Shown one piece after another: positions 34,190-47,412 of a stretch of 64,000 bases of DNA. Origin of the DNA: Porphyra umbilicalis (Eukaryota > Rhodophyta > Bangiophyceae > Bangiales > Bangiaceae); the NCBI GenBank assembly GCA_002049455.2, contig KV918910.1:1-64000 (forward strand), read 5' to 3'. The notes beneath the pieces are model-generated. The model searched no databases. It was not told where the DNA came from and was given only the letters and a program-made list of their open reading frames with translations. Position 1 is the first letter of the stretch. Each line of letters opens with the position of its first letter. Made by a program: the position numbers and the translations under genes.

Positions 34190-36094
34190 CGATACTGTAT
34201 GAGCGCAGCGTCACCCCGCCCCGCCGTCGCGTCGCGGTGCGTGCGTGCGCCGCTGGGCGACGCCCCAGCACACAAGCGTACGCGGCCGGCGCGCGGTGGT
34301 CGTGGACGCGACGCGCGCAGCGGTTGCAGAGGGGGGGGGGGCGCGGACCCGCGCACGCCCCCCCACCGATGCGAGGGTGGGGGGACCCCCCACCGGGGCG
34401 GCGCGGCGCGCAAAGCGCCGCCGTCTGGGAGCCCCCCCGGGGGGCCCCCCCCCCCCCCTCCTCCACACCCCACTTTTGCGCGCGGTGCGGACACCGCCGA
34501 CGGCGGCGCGGCGGCGGGTCGGCGGCGACACTGGAGCGGCGGCCGCGGGGCCCCGCGGCCCCCGCCGGGGGCGGCCGCCGTTGACAGCGCCGCGCGCGTG
34601 GGGGGGGGGCCCGCGCGGGCACCCCCGCCCCCGCCGCCCCGGCCGGGCCCGGCCGACGGCGGGCGCCGGCCGCGGGCGCCCGAGGGGGACGTGGGAGGGC
34701 CCCCCGTGCGCCCCGTTGCGGGCGGCCAGCCCGTCGGATCCGCCTCTGTCGGCGCGCCCTCGCTCGTCGTCCACGCAGGGGCGCGGGAGGCGCGTACGTA
34801 ACGTAGGTAGGCGCCGCGGCCGCGGCGCGCTGCGCGGGGCTGGGTCTCTCCCGACCGTCGCGCGGGGATGGGGCGGGGGTGGATTCGACATCTAGGCCAG
34901 ACGCCCACAGGAGTCCTGCGTGAAAGGACCCCCCACTGCCCCAGCTTATCTCCAGAGTGGGGCGGATTGACAGGCCCCACCGTCCCGCGCGCTGCGTCGC
35001 GCAACGTACCGGCCTGCAGCGCGTGGTGCTCGGCGCCACGAAAATCTTGGTGCACTCGTCGGAATTGTGGCCGTTCGACTTGTTTTTTACATGGCGACCC
35101 CACGGCCTGTGCAATTACACCCAGGCCACGTCAGTCGTGCTTGGGGATCTCGGGCTCAACGGACCCGGGGCGACGCGCGCCCGCCCCACGCCCCACCCCC
35201 GCCGCCGCCGGGGTCCCCCCCCCCACGGAACTCGCCGCCGGCCGCGCGGCGCCACGCACGACCGCCGCGCACGTGCGCGGCGGGGCCTCGAGCACCCCCC
35301 CCCCCCCCCCATCGATCACCCGCGTCTGCGCCCGCCCGCCTCGTTCCCCGGTCCGCCGCCCCGCCGGCGCCGCCACCGCCCGCCCCCGCCCACGCGTGTC
35401 CGGCACGTGGGGGGGGCGCGGGGGGGGCCACCCCGCCCCCCCCCCCCCCCGCCCTCTCGTCGCCGTGCCATAACCACTGCCGGCCGCTGCTGACAAGCCG
35501 CCGACCCGGCGGCGGGCGGGGTGCGCGGCGCGCCCGTGCGCGCCCCCGCCGTCACGGCGGTGGGGGGGGGCCGCCCGGACGTCAAGCCCCCGCCGGCGGC
35601 GCGCCCCCGTCGGCGGCACGCCGCGGGGGTGTCGGCGGCGCAGCCACACGGTCCCGCGAGCCGCGCCGCGCCGCCGCCGCCCGTTGGCCGTTCCGCTCGG
35701 GCGGGCGGGGCGGTCGTTTCTCACCCCCCCCCCCCCCCTCTCCCCCTCTTTCCCCCTCCTCCCCACCCACCGCTCGGCGCGGCGCCTCGGCCGCCCACTG
35801 CCGCCGCCGCCACACTGTCGGTCGGTCGCGACGGCACGCGCGCGCGCGCGCGCGCGTCGGCCCACCCCCCGCGCGCCCCCGTCTGCCAGTGCGCTGTTGT
35901 CTGCGCGGCGCGAGGTGACGGTGCGCCCCCGCGGTGGGGCACCCGCGCGGGCGCCGCCGCCGGCCGGCCCGCCCGCCGGCGCCCGCAGCGTCGGCACCCG
36001 CGTCGGCCCGCGGCGGTCGGGGGGCGGTGGGACGGCGGGGACCGGCAATGGCCATCCCGCCGTCTGCCCGTCTCTGCCTTCCCCCCCACCATAA

Positions 36095-36121
36095 CCCCCC
36101 CCCCCCCCCCCCCCCCCCCCC
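36095..36121. repeat. Poly-C tract, 27 bases
   Basis: Uninterrupted C run on the plus strand, followed by further C-rich sequence. Confidence 0.95.
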
Positions 36122-36338
36122 TCCCCTCCCCCCTGTGATCTGTCTGTGGGTGGGGCCCCGCGGCCAATGTCGTTTTCCGACGGTGGGAGCCGCACGCCGC
36201 GTACGTGCCGGGCGCGAAACGGCAGCCACCGGGGGTGTGGCCGCACCGCCGACCCCCGCCGCCGCCTCGTGCAGACAGTGACGGCAGTGCTGCGGCCGGC
36301 GGCCGCGCCGCCACCGCCGCTGCCGCCGTCGCCCGCCG

Positions 36339-36371
<33 letters not shown>

Positions 36372-36671
36372 GTGAGTGTCGGCGGCGGGCCCCCCGCCGG
36401 CGGGGCGGGGCGGAACCAGGGCGGATGGAGCGGGAGGGAGCGGGCGGCCGGGAGGGGGGGGAGAGGCGGCGGGGGGTGTGGCGCTGCCGGGCGCCCCCCA
36501 CCAGTGTGGCGGCGCGCCAACGAGCGGCCAACGGCGGGGCGGGGCGGCTCGGGCCGACGGCGGCCCCACTCGCAGCGCAAAATGGCCACTGCCGCGACGG
36601 CGGGTCGGCCCGCGGCGCGCGCGGCCGCCCGTCGGCGGACACCGTCGGCGTCGCGGTGGCGACAGGGTGGA

Positions 36672-36689
36672 GGGGGGGGGGGGGGGGGG
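36672..36689. repeat. Poly-G tract, 18 bases
   Basis: Uninterrupted G run on the plus strand. Confidence 0.95.
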
Positions 36690-37580
36690 TGCCTCGAGGC
36701 CCCCAAGCGGATCCGCCGCCGATGTGGCCGCCGCGGCCGCCGGCCGGCCGGCCGGCCGCGCTGCCGCGCGTGCGGCGGTGAGTGGCGCGCGCGGCGGTGG
36801 GACGGGGGGTGGAAGGGGGGGGGTGGCACCTACGGGGGGTGGTGAGTGGGGGCTGCCGCTCGGGCGGGCGTGTGTCAGAGGCTGGGGGACTGCGCGACGG
36901 GAGTGGGCGGGGGGGGGCATGGGGGGGGGGGTGGGGGGAGTGGGGAGAGGGCGGAGGCAGTCGCCCGGCTTGGGTGACGTCGCGGCCAGTGGCGCGTCTG
37001 TGGCGTCGGCGCTGCGGTGCCGCAGCGGTGCCACGCCTGCGGTGTCGGCGCTGCGGCGCCGGGGCGGCGCCGCGACTGCGGTGTCGGCGCTGCAGTGTCG
37101 GGGCGGCGCCGCGTCGGGGCGGAGCGTGTGGGGGACGCAGCAGCCGGTGTCGGGCGTGGACGGCGTCGTGTGCGACCGGGGCGGCGTGCGGGTCGTGCCG
37201 CGCGCCCGCGCGGGCGTCGTGCGTGGTGTTCCCCCCGCCGCTCCCTCGCGTAGCGGCAGAGGCACACGACCGAGCGCAGGTTGTACAAACGGGCCGGCCC
37301 GCCTCGTGGCTATTTACAAACGTCCTACACGAGTATCGAGCGTGGCACACTGCAGCCTCACGCACCACGCAACGCCCGCGCCCGCGCCGCGTGTCCCCCA
37401 GCCGCCCGCGTATACAGGCGCCGTCGGTCACCGTGCCACGCACGTCCACGCGCTCACACGGGCAACCACGGGCAATGATGACCAAGGGAAGAAAAAACAA
37501 GCAGAGAGAACCACCAAAAAAAAAGAAGAGAAAAAAAGGGAAAGGGAATGGGAATGGGAACCCACACAAACCGCGCCCGC

Positions 37581-38414
37581 TCAAAAGGGCGTCCCCGTCG
37601 GCGGCGGCGCCACCGCCGCCGCCTCGGCCTTGGCCGCAAAGAGGGCGGCGAGGCGGCGCTCCGTCTCCCCCCCCCCCTCCTCCACGGGCCCAATGCCCGC
37701 CAGGAGCGCGCGCCCCCGCTCCTTGAGGCCGTCGACTTTGGCGCGCAGCGCGGCGGTGCGCGCCTCGAGCGCCGCGTGTTCCCCCTCCAACGCCGACAGT
37801 TTGGCCTTGGCGGCGAGGCGCGACCGCAGCGCCGCCTCCCGGTTCCGCATCGCCCGCGCCGCCTTCTTGTCGACCGGCCGCGCGGGCGGCGGCGGCGGGG
37901 CGGGGGGGGTGCCGCCCCCCCCACCCACCCCCGACCCACCCCCGCGCTGCGCCGACGGCGACGCTGCCGACGCGGCCGACGCGGCGGCGGCGAGGAGGTC
38001 CAACTCCATCCCGACCGCCCCACCGCCGCCGGCGCCGCCCCCGCCGCCGCCGTCGGGCGACGACGGCGGCTGCCGGCCGTCGGCGGCGCCGGGCGACGGC
38101 GCCGTCGCGGCCTTGGCCCCCGCCCGCCGCGCGGCCATGCGCGCCGCCCGCCGTGCGGCGGCGACCGACACGGCACTCGGCCGGCGGGGCGACGGGGGGA
38201 GGCGCGCAGACGTCGTCGCGCCCGTCAGAGGGGGCGGGGGGGACCAGGGGGCCGCCGCCCCCGCCCCCGCCGCGCCGTCGCCGCCGAGCGGGGGGAAGGG
38301 CAGCGGCGACACGGGCGCCGCGTCGAGCACCCCGTCGGGGTCGTTGGCGCGGGGCGTCAGGGGGGAGACGGGGAGGAAGGGGCCCCCGCCCCGCGCCACG
38401 GGCGCCAGACCCGT

Positions 38415-38450
<36 letters not shown>

Positions 38451-38987
38451 CACGGCCGGCGGCCGCGAGGGCGCGCACCCGAGCATAGGCGCGGGCGTCG
38501 CGCCGCCGCCGTCAGCCGACGACCGCCCGTCAGTCACGACCGTCAACTGGGAGTACCAAGTGGGTTTGATGGGTGCCGCCACCACAGCTGGCGCCGACGG
38601 CGCCGGCGCCGACGTGGGCGCCCAGCCGAGGCAGCCGGCGGCCGCCGGCGTGGCCGACGTTGGCGGCGTCACCGCGTCGACGGCCGCACCCCGCATGTCG
38701 CCGCCGACAAAGTCGAGGTAGTCCCCGTCGAGGACCGTGATGGTCAACTCGGACACCGACTGTGGCCGCTTGCCGGCGGCCGCCGACGAGGGGCACGCGC
38801 CGGTCGTGGTCGCCGTCGTGGCCGCCGTCGGCGCCGTCGACGCGCCGTCGCTGGTGCCAAGGAGGTCGTCGAGCAGGTGCCCGCCGTCCAGGCGGTGGGC
38901 GCCCGTCCGTAGTGGGGAGGTTGCGGGCGACTCGCCGCGGAGGGCCGCTTCGCACTCGGCAATGGCCGTCATGGTCGCTCCGTCCAT
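37581..38987 (-). CDS. bZIP transcription factor
   Basis: A single exon encodes 468 residues. ATG at 38987 (MDGATMTAIAECEA) is preferred over an earlier in-frame ATG at 39038. The basic region is KKAARAMRNREAALRSR near residues 374-390, with the invariant Asn (382) and Arg (390) spaced N-x7-R. A perfect leucine zipper follows: leucines at about 400, 407, 414, 421 and 428, each seven apart. Upstream are an acidic, hydrophobic segment (LLDDLLGTSDG) that could be an activation region and long Ala/Pro/Gly-rich linkers. A C-terminal Ala-rich helix ends the protein. It should bind ACGT-type DNA as a dimer in the nucleus. Subfamily is not assignable by eye. Its frame is intact despite neighbouring G/C tracts. 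Confidence 0.92.
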
Positions 38988-39267
38988 GATGAAGGGGAGG
39001 GAAGGGGGGGGGCGTCCGTGCCAACACCAAGACGCCAAGGCAACGACAACAAACCGCGGTGTGGGCTGCCGGGGGGGGGGCGGGGGGAGAAGGCACCACC
39101 AGCGCCCGCGCGGACAAGAAACGACTTGGCCGCAGCAGACGGCGGCGGGCGTCGTGGTCGTGGCGCAGGCGCCCCGCGTCCACGTTCTTTGTCGCTGTCG
39201 CGGGGCGGGCGTGTCGCTTGCGGGGTGCGAGCGCGCCCAACTCCCGTCGCCGCCCGCGCGCGGCAGC
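38988..39267. other. 5' flank of the bZIP gene
   Basis: GC-rich leader region between the bZIP start codon and the TATA-like element; presumably its 5' untranslated region. No separate gene is seen. Confidence 0.4.
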
Positions 39268-39273
39268 TATATA
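39268..39273 (-). promoter_or_regulatory. TATATA element upstream of the bZIP gene
   Basis: TATATA stands alone in an otherwise GC-rich region, 281 bp upstream of the bZIP start codon on the minus strand. It is the best candidate TATA box for that gene; the motif is palindromic so its direction is not proven. Confidence 0.4.
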
Positions 39274-39413
39274 CGGTCGCGGCGCGGGCGGTGCGTGTTG
39301 CCGGGCAGACGGTGGCGGCCGGTAGCGGCACACGTCCCCGCTGCCGGTGACGGCACGTCCCCGCTGCCGGTGGCGGCCCACACACTCGCGCGCGGTGGGG
39401 ATGCGGGGACGCG

Positions 39414-39441
<28 letters not shown>
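39414..39441. repeat. Poly-C tract, 28 bases
   Basis: The longest single-base run in the window, plus strand C. Confidence 0.95.
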
Positions 39442-39444
<3 letters not shown>

Positions 39445-40079
39445 CCCGCGCGGGCGCCACTCCTGCGGCGCGGTGACCGTGTAGCGCAGGCGGATGCCCG
39501 CGGGACGCGCGCGCGCCCTCCCCCCCCCCCCCCCGAGCGGGGTGCGCGGCAGGGTACCTCCTTCCGACCCACCGCCGTCAGCAGCCGGTGGCGGCGGAAA
39601 AAGCGGCCTCGCACAGGGCCCCCCCCGCCCCCCCGTCCGCGGGGGCGGCCACGTACAGCGTCGGCGGGGGTGCAGACACGGGTGGCACGCCACCGCGCCG
39701 CGGGCGCGGCCGCGCCCAGAATAAGTCTGACGATCGGGGGGGGGACGGAGCGGTGGCCGACGAGGTGGGAGGTGCGGCGCTGGGCACGCCCCAGCACCGA
39801 GTGCCCGCCGCGTGGCGCTCGAGAGTTGAGGGGGGGGGGTGAGAAACTCGGGGCACCACAAAACGCACACGGGGGTGGCGGCCCCCGCGGGATGAAAACG
39901 CGGCCGCGCGGCCGGCCGGGCATCTCGGCTTGGTGGGGGGGGTGCGGGCACACGCCCGCGCTCTCCCCCAGCCGTGCAGAGCAGCGGGCAGTGGCAGTGA
40001 AGGAATGGGGGCGCGTCGGTGTATGGAGGGAGGGCAACAACCGACTTGCTCCTGCTGAGAAACGCGTGGGGGTCGTGGT

Positions 40080-40102
40080 GGGGGGGGGGGGGGGGGGGGG
40101 GG
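40080..40102. repeat. Poly-G tract, 23 bases
   Basis: Uninterrupted G run on the plus strand. Confidence 0.95.
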
Positions 40103-43100
40103 TCGGGCCCGCCAACGGGAGCAAAGCCGGCCCTTGTGTGGCGCCGCGCAGGCGGATCACCGCCCGCCGATGCCATGCAAGGCGAGCGCCACGGCAACGC
40201 CTCTCGCGTGCCCGCCCTGCCACGCCTCGAGGCGGGTACGTTGCCCGCGTCGCGGCCGCGGGTGCGCGGGCGGAGCGAGCTGGGGGCCCGGTGAGCGGTG
40301 GAGACGCGCCCGGAGAGGGCCACCGCTGACGCGGCGCCCCGCCGAAGGGGTGCCACGAAGTGTCCAAACGCCGAGGCGGGGACCCGCAATCTCAGAGTGG
40401 GGGGGGGGGTGGGGGTGCGGGCGTCGCCGCCGCGGCGGCGCGTCTCGCGTCCCCACGGCGTGTCCCGTTGCCCCCCCGGCCGACCACACACAGCGTGTCC
40501 GCGGCCGCGGGGCCGCAGCCCCCCCCCCCCCCGCGGCGGGGGGTGCCGGGCGCGCAGCGGCGGCGGCGGCGCCACACCAGCGGGGCTCACGCGCTCCCCC
40601 CCCGCCCGTGACGCACGGGCGGATTGCGTGGGCGCGGCGGGCACGCCACATCCCCCTGACGCGTGCGCGCGGTGGCGCCGCCGACCGTGGCACTCCGCCA
40701 TTGACGGCTGACACAAGGCGGGGTGACTATGGAAGGCACTGCTGTCTGGGCAATGTGAATAAAAGAGGGGTGGGTGAAACGGGTCAGCGTCAAGGGGGCA
40801 GTTTCTTGCGGTGGAGGAGGAGCCCCGCCGCGCGCGCGTGAACCCCCCACCCCCCCCCGCTCCGCCCCCGCCCCGCCTCGTCGCACCGGACGGTGTGCCT
40901 GCCGGGCTGGCCGTCCACTCTGCGCATGCAATGGAGCGCGGCGTGCCGCCCGCCGGCGGGCGAGCACCGATTCCCAAACCGCGCGCTGGTTGGCCCGTCA
41001 ACGCGCGACTGGCGTGGGCGCGCCCCGGGTGCTGACGCAAGGCCCCCCACGCGGGGACGCGTCGCGCGCCGTGCGTACCGGCTCGGCGGTTCGGTGGGGG
41101 GGGGGGGCGGGGCTCGACCGCGGCTCGCGTGGCTACAGTGCGGGGGCGCAGGCGTCGGCCCAGACACGTCGTTCAGTGTGTCATTTGACTGCTGCGGGGC
41201 AGGGGCGCGCGGAGCAACGCCGCCGCCGTGTCCCGCCGCCCCAGCCGCCCCTGGTGCTTGACGGGCCACCGATCAGCGGGACAGCGGCCGCCCCACCGCC
41301 ACCGCCGCGCAACGATCTGATCCGCGCGCGTCAACAACGCACGGCGGGGGGGCGGGCGCTGGCGAGGCGAGCTCGCGCCCGCAACCCCTCGTCCGCTCGT
41401 CCCGCAGCTCACTCCACGGCAGCGGGCGTGTGGAGCAGCCTGGCGTGCTGCCGGGAGGTACTGTCCGGTGCCGGCCCCGACGTGGCCGCTGGCGCTGATC
41501 CCAACGTGCCAGCACGCCGTCCAGCGCTGCTACGTGACGAACATTCGTCTGGTGGAGATTCGACGCTGCTCCGCGCGGGCCCGCTCGTGTCCGCGTGGAA
41601 GTGCGCCGCGCATCCCCGCTGCGCCGACCGCCTGCCGGTGCGTCAGGCGGCCACGCGGTCGGCCGTCGTGGCGCGGCAGGCTGCCGGTGGCCGTACTCCC
41701 CAGTGTGCTGCGCGGCACTGGAGTGCGGCACAACCCACACCGTAGGGCCGCGGTGAGCGTCGGAATGGCCGCCGCGTCTGTCTTGAGGAATGTGTGGGGC
41801 GCGCGGGGACAGACATGTCGGTGACGCCTGACCTCGTCACGCCGGCCTCCTCACCACGGTGTTGCCACGACAACGATCATGTCGTGCTTTGCTTTGTGTG
41901 GGCAGGGGGATCCAATAGGGGGTGATTGGGACCCAACAGATGTCGTCTGAGCTGACTGTGCCACCATCTGTGCCTGTACGCGTGTGAACCGACGTGCCCC
42001 GGGCGAGGGGGTGTCTGCAGCCGCTCGCTCCACGTCAGCGTCGAGATCCTAGAAATTTTGACCGCTGCACCTTGAGAGGAGTCTTTGTCGCGCCTCCAGC
42101 GCGCGCCAGGTGAGGGCGCGAAAAGAAAGCGACTTGACCTGTCCCGCTCGCCCCGACGAGGTGGCGCACGCGGTGGTCCTCAACGCCGCCTTCGGTCGCT
42201 TGTCTGCTCCTTCGCGTCCACCCCGTCTGTTTCATACGCGACACCTCCATCGGCTGGCCACGGTGCCCCCGTGCAACTGTGTGGGGGGCACTTGCCGAGC
42301 AAGGGGAGTCGGCGCTCCCCTCTCCGCCAGGCGGCTGGCGCTGGTTTGCTGCAGATCAACCACATCAGCTCTTCCCGCATCCTCGGGCGTGCGCTTTGGC
42401 CGCCCCTCGAGCTCGCCCCGCACCTATTTGGTGGCCGCCGCTGCGGGCGATACGTTTCGGCGACCATCATGATGGGTGGGCACGCGCGGGCCGGGTTCTG
42501 TCCCGACGTGGGCTGACCGGGCCCCACTGTGCGCGGCAATGAAGTCGGCCTCACGCCACCCGTGTCATCGACCACCCAACCAGTGGGCAACTACGCCAGT
42601 TTGGGGCCTGTCCCAACGATAGTGACGGTCCCCGCACATGCCAGTGTGCGGGTACGTGCTTCTGCCTGAGAGCATTCGCCGAGCTCGTGCTCGCGCCCTT
42701 GACCACCTGCTGAGATTTCCCTTCAGCCTCGCGTGGCCGCCGTGGCCGCCTGCCACGGTGGGGGCCGTGGCGACCGCCACGGGTGGCACCAGCCGGGGTG
42801 CCACGGGCACTCCCGATACCGCGTGCCGAGAAGTCGGCGGGGGGTACGTGCGCAGCTGCCACGGCACAATAACACAGTGGTTGCAGACCCGGTGTTGCGC
42901 CGGTGCCGGCGTCGCACACGGCGAACAGAGATCCGCCGTGGAACAGCCCTCGCTAAGCCATTGGTGTGCCTCTCTTTCCGTGCTTTGGTGAGTCCAGCAC
43001 GAGTGTGTGGCTCCTGTGCGCCGGCAATCATGTCGCAGACGGGCTCGGCATGGCCGCCACGGCACACAAAGGCGTCACCAGGAAGGGCGCGGGACGCACG

Positions 43101-44334
43101 CATCTCCTTGGCCATGAAGGGCCGGTAACAGCTGTCACTGCGTGTTGCTTTCATTTCGTGGGAGGCGGCGCGCTCCAAAGAATACCTGTACAACATGGCG
43201 GGGCAACGCCGGAGCTTTACGCGTCTATCCTTGGCAGCATGCCGTGACCGCTGGTCCCTGTGGGCGAGAAATGGGCTGACGAGGCAGTCTACCGCGCGCC
43301 ACGGTTATCTAGACGTGTTCTCGCCGCTGGGTTGGAGCCCCCCGACGTCGTCCGTCAAAGCTCGTCAGGTTGAGGGCGATCACGGCAGCAGACGGTGTCC
43401 GCGTCCCGCGGGGCACCCGCTGGTGGCGCCACGGATCATTGCAAGGGGAGGAGGGGAAACATGTTGGCGCGCTCTCCGTGTGGGGGGAGAAAAGGCCTCG
43501 AGGCTGTCTACAGACAGTCTTCTATCCACGCCCGGTCGCCGGGGGTCACTGGTAACATCACTCGTCGCCCACCGCTGCTTTGGGTGGCCATGCGTGGTGG
43601 TGCTATGGAGGGCCCCACCGACAGCCTCACTTTTTTTCTGTGGAGCGTCTTCAGCCAAACAAGCCGATGCTGTGGGCTAACCGCAAACGACGCCTCGCTG
43701 TGGGAGCGCCATCGTCCCGTTGGAAGTATGGTCCTCAGCCGGGCTCTACAGGGGGCTTTGCAAGAAAATCACCCACGGAAAAGTGGCACCTACTTATGCA
43801 ACAGAGTGCGGGAGATTCCTTGAGGAGGTACCTTGCGCTGCCGCGGCGAGATTCTTTGTTGCACTGGAAAGCGCGGTATGCAGGCACGCTCGCGCGTGAC
43901 GGATCAAGCTTGGGGGTGCGAGGACCCAGTGCAGATGCCCAGGCTTGGGTGCCTGTCTGCCGCATGCCACTGCCGTGGCGGACAGGGTTGCCTCTGCGTG
44001 GCGTTGCGCTGACCGTGCCACGTCTGTGCGGGTGAAACGCGCATTGACACGAAAGTGGACGCGGCTCGGGCGAGGAGAAAGCAGAGAGGTCCTCGGGTCT
44101 GCCGATCCCGCGCCTGCGTCTTGACTGCCCCGTTTGGCCAGACTTCGGCGTGCGCTTGCGCTGCAGAGAACAAAGGTACCACTGTGAGCTGCCATTTCCT
44201 TCCCAGTCGAGGCTGGGAAGCAGCTGAGTAGCGCCAAAAACCAAACGAAAGGAGCAGCGTGCCAGGCTCGGACGACGTCATCGGCAACGCAATCGGGCAT
44301 GTGGTCTCGATGCTCGGGTCGTCAGGGGCACCTA

Positions 44335-44436
44335 CGCAGTGGTGACTAACCGGGGGTGGGATACAAACGACATTTGGCCATGTGGAAAAGCCAGAGCGAC
44401 GTGTGGGGTTCCCACCCCCGGTTAGTCACCACTGCG
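44335..44436. mobile_element. 102-bp foldback element with perfect 27-bp inverted repeats
   Basis: The left arm (44335-44361) starts CGCAGTGGTGACTAACCGGG. The right arm (44410-44436) is its exact reverse complement. Only 48 bp lie between them. The arms would form a strong hairpin. It could be a very small MITE, a foldback element or a recombination footprint; no clear target-site duplication is visible directly outside. Confidence 0.8.
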
Positions 44437-47329
44437 CTGGGGATGACGTACTTTCGATTGGGCAGTAGAAGAGTCTTACTTCCCTTGCTGTGCAGGCACG
44501 AGTGGCGCCGCTGCCGTTCTCGGAGTAGCCCCGATCCAGGAAGGTGGACGAAGCTCAGGAACACGCATCGCAGAACAGAAAATCAAATCGTAGTTGTCGC
44601 ACCAAGAATTCTTTCTGAGCGCACGCACCTGTAGTTGTTGCTGTGGATTTCATGCGAACTGAATAGACAGAGCACCCGCACCCGGCCCGCACCCCGACTT
44701 CAGCGTCCTGCTCACTCGCCAACCCACTCACGCCCACCAAACGATACCGCCAGCACACGTCGCCGCCCTCTGCCTCTCAGCCCGTGACAGCCTGTTCGTG
44801 GAGTGCACAAAGATAGAGCAGGGCGGCGAAACACCGGTGAGGTGGGCCCATCTGGGGTGGGGCTCACTCGCAGAGTCGGCGGAGGATACGTTCCGCTACG
44901 GGTCGGTGTGTGCGCGATCCACACGGTCAGACACTCAATCCGCCTCCGGCGGTGGTGACGGCAGGGATGAGCAGACGGCAAGCGAGTATGCAACCCCGGT
45001 CTGCTGCCCCCACTGCTACACTCCCTGCTCTCCTCTCCTCCCCACCCCCATCCCCCCGCGCAGCACGTGCCATGGAGGTTGCTGCCGTCGCTGCCGCCGC
45101 CGCCAGCGCCGCCGCCATGCGAGCGGCGTGCAACCCCAACCGCCCATCCTCGCGTCGCACAACTTTAAAACGCAGCATCACTGCCGACCAAAGCGTCCCC
45201 ACAGAGACGCATCGACGCACGCAGTGGCGGCCAAGGCGCGTCGACCGTCCGCCAAAGCCACACCGGGATGGTGCCGCTGCGGGCTGTCCGTGAGGCCAGG
45301 CCCGCGGGGTGCCGCCTCCCCCCCCATTGAGCAGACGCTGGTGTCGCGCGGCGGACGCGGCGCGTGCGCTCCAACGTCAGCGGTGGCCGGTGGTCCCGAC
45401 ACGTTTGCGGGAAGCCGGTGGAGCGGTCCCCCCGCGCCCGGCCGGCTGCACGGCCCGCGCGATCGCCGCCGCTCACGCGGCGGTCACTGGGACAACGGCG
45501 GTCCCGCGACGGTTGGTCGTTGCCGTGTGCAGCGGACAAACCGCGGGCGGCGGTGGCAGCGGCGGTGGCGCCCATCCTGACGACCCCAACGGCGCGGTCG
45601 CTGCCATGGCGGCCGCAGCAGCCGAGTCGGCGGATCCGTTGATAAAATCGCACGGACCGTTGCCGCCCCCGCGCAGCGGAAAAGTCTGCGTTGACCGCCG
45701 CCCGCACCATCGCCCGCGCTACAGCGTCGACCACAGCCGCCGCGTGCCCGCCGGGGAGCCACGCGACCGACCTCAGGGTCGCCGCGGTGCCGGCAGCTGC
45801 CGCCACCGCCACCCCGTCGCCGTCACCATCCACAGAGACGGCAACGACGGGGGCGGCGGCGCGGCCGGCGCGTGGCTGACCGTCGCCATCGCCGGCGCGT
45901 GCCGCGCGCGTGCACCGCGCGCCGACGATGGTGCGTCGGGGGGTGCATTGGGGGCGCCCCCACCGGCTGGGTGCCGGCAGACGAGCGCCCCCCTATATGA
46001 CACGCGGCGGCGACGTGTCGGTACCCCCGTCTGCGGAAAGGACGGGTGGCGGGTGGGGGGGGTGGAGCGGGCAGCGGGCGCCGTTGTACCATCCAGCGCG
46101 TGCGCCATTGGCGGTGGTTGTGTCAGCTGCGGGGGCGGGCGCGGCGCCGCGGGCGCGCGGCACGCGCACCATTGGCCACCCCGAGCGACGCGGTGGGGGT
46201 GGCAGCGAAAGTGGTCAGGGGGGGGGGGGGGGGGGGGGGCGCCGTCAGTGGAAGGCGGTGCTGGCGGCCAGATTGACAGGTCGAACGGCCCCAACCCCGT
46301 CGACGGGGGTGGCGCGGCCGCCCGCAGGCGGCACCGACACGGCCGCCTCCCCAATCATCCACACGGCGCGGGCACGCCGGCCAGCCCCGCGCCGTCAGCG
46401 GGCGTCTGCATGCGCGCGGCGGCTGCCGATGCGCATCGACGCAACCAAATCCGCCACCGCCCCCGGCGGCGGCGGCAAGGCGGCCGCCAACGCGCGCCCT
46501 CGAGCGTCCCGCGCAGCGGTGGCGCCGCCGCTGGGCCATGCCAGCGGCTGCTTGTGGTGCGGTCAGAGCGGGGACACCCCCCCCTCACTTTGGAGGCCCC
46601 GTCTTGGGCGCCCCCGCGGCGTGTCGTACGCGCAAAAAATAAAGCAAGTGGCGCGGACGGTCGGCCGTGGGCGGGTGCCTGCCGCCACGGCGACGGCGGG
46701 TGCACCCGGTGCGGCGGTCGGCCGACCGCGGTGCTGTTACAATTGTGAGCTGGGGCCTGTACTCCCGGGCTTTGATCCGGCAGTTGATCCGGCCGTTGGA
46801 TCCACGGAATTACGGGCGACACGTTGACCAATTGTCTGCCGAGGGGCAGGAGAGGGACGGGAGAGGGACGGGAGAGGGACGAGAGAGGTGCGCGGGGGGG
46901 GGCGGGCCAGTGCGCGCGGGGCGGCGCGGGTCTGCCCACGGCTGGGCGCTCGGTGCTGGTGGGCGGGCGTGACCCTCTACGAGTAGATAAGAGGCGGGAC
47001 GGTCGTGTCGGGAAGGACGACGACGTGGGTAGGAAGACAGAGCCTTTTATCTCACAACAATGACCACCACCAGCGTCGCGAGCGTCGCCAGCGGGTTTTC
47101 CACCACGGCGGGCGCTGCTGGGGACACTAGCGGGGATGGCAGTGGCCCCCAGCGTCTGGCAGACGCGTCTGCGCCTAGACGCTGCCGTGGACCGCGGCGG
47201 AGACGGAGACGGGCGTCGACGGTACAGTAGCCGGGGCGCTTCCAACAGGCAAGTGCTACCGGTCCGTGAAGCGCATTTGGTAGTTCTTTTTCGCGGACTT
47301 TGTCTGAAAGAAGCTGGATCAAAGCAGCC
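44437..47329. other. Spacer with GC-rich island, no supportable gene
   Basis: An island from 45.0 to 46.7 kb is open in several frames on both strands. Individual segments look protein-like (for example LRSVAWLPGGHAAAVVDAVA on the minus strand near 45770) but I cannot define a gene. A 22-G tract lies within. Confidence 0.35.
46218..46239. repeat. Poly-G tract, 22 bases
   Basis: Uninterrupted G run on the plus strand. Confidence 0.95.
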
Positions 47330-47345
47330 TCGCACCGAGCACCGG

Positions 47346-47412
47346 TAATGGCAGCATTCAATCCCAAAGGAGATGGGATTGAAGGGGTGCGAGGGGTACA
47401 ATCCCATTGGGC
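47346..47412 (+). repeat. Left terminal-type inverted repeat of the putative element
   Basis: Order of blocks going inward: TAATGGCAGCATTCAAT, then GATTGAAGGGGTGCG (47377-47391), then CATTGG. The same blocks in the same order appear on the opposite strand at 59431-59504, with the 15-bp middle block identical. An internal hairpin (CAATCCCA and TGGGATTG) lies inside this copy. Confidence 0.65.

Larger units (their letters stand above)
34190..37580. other. Very GC-rich region with poly-C/poly-G tracts, no gene supported
   Basis: Minus-strand frames of up to about a thousand codons are open here, but they are Pro/Arg/Ala-rich without domains and continue antisense through the bZIP gene, so they reflect composition. 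Several Ala/Pro runs are simple GCC repeats. Confidence 0.5.
39274..44334. other. GC-rich to mixed spacer, no supportable gene
   Basis: The stretch 39.4-41.4 kb is dominated by C/G tracts with both strands open. From 41.4 to 44.3 kb GC falls and only short frames without domains occur. No RNA gene seen. Confidence 0.4.

Noticed and set aside
35131-38478. A minus-strand open frame of more than 1100 codons
   Set aside because: It runs out of frame through the bZIP gene on the same strand and is Pro/Arg/Ala-rich with no domain; it is open only because of extreme GC content.
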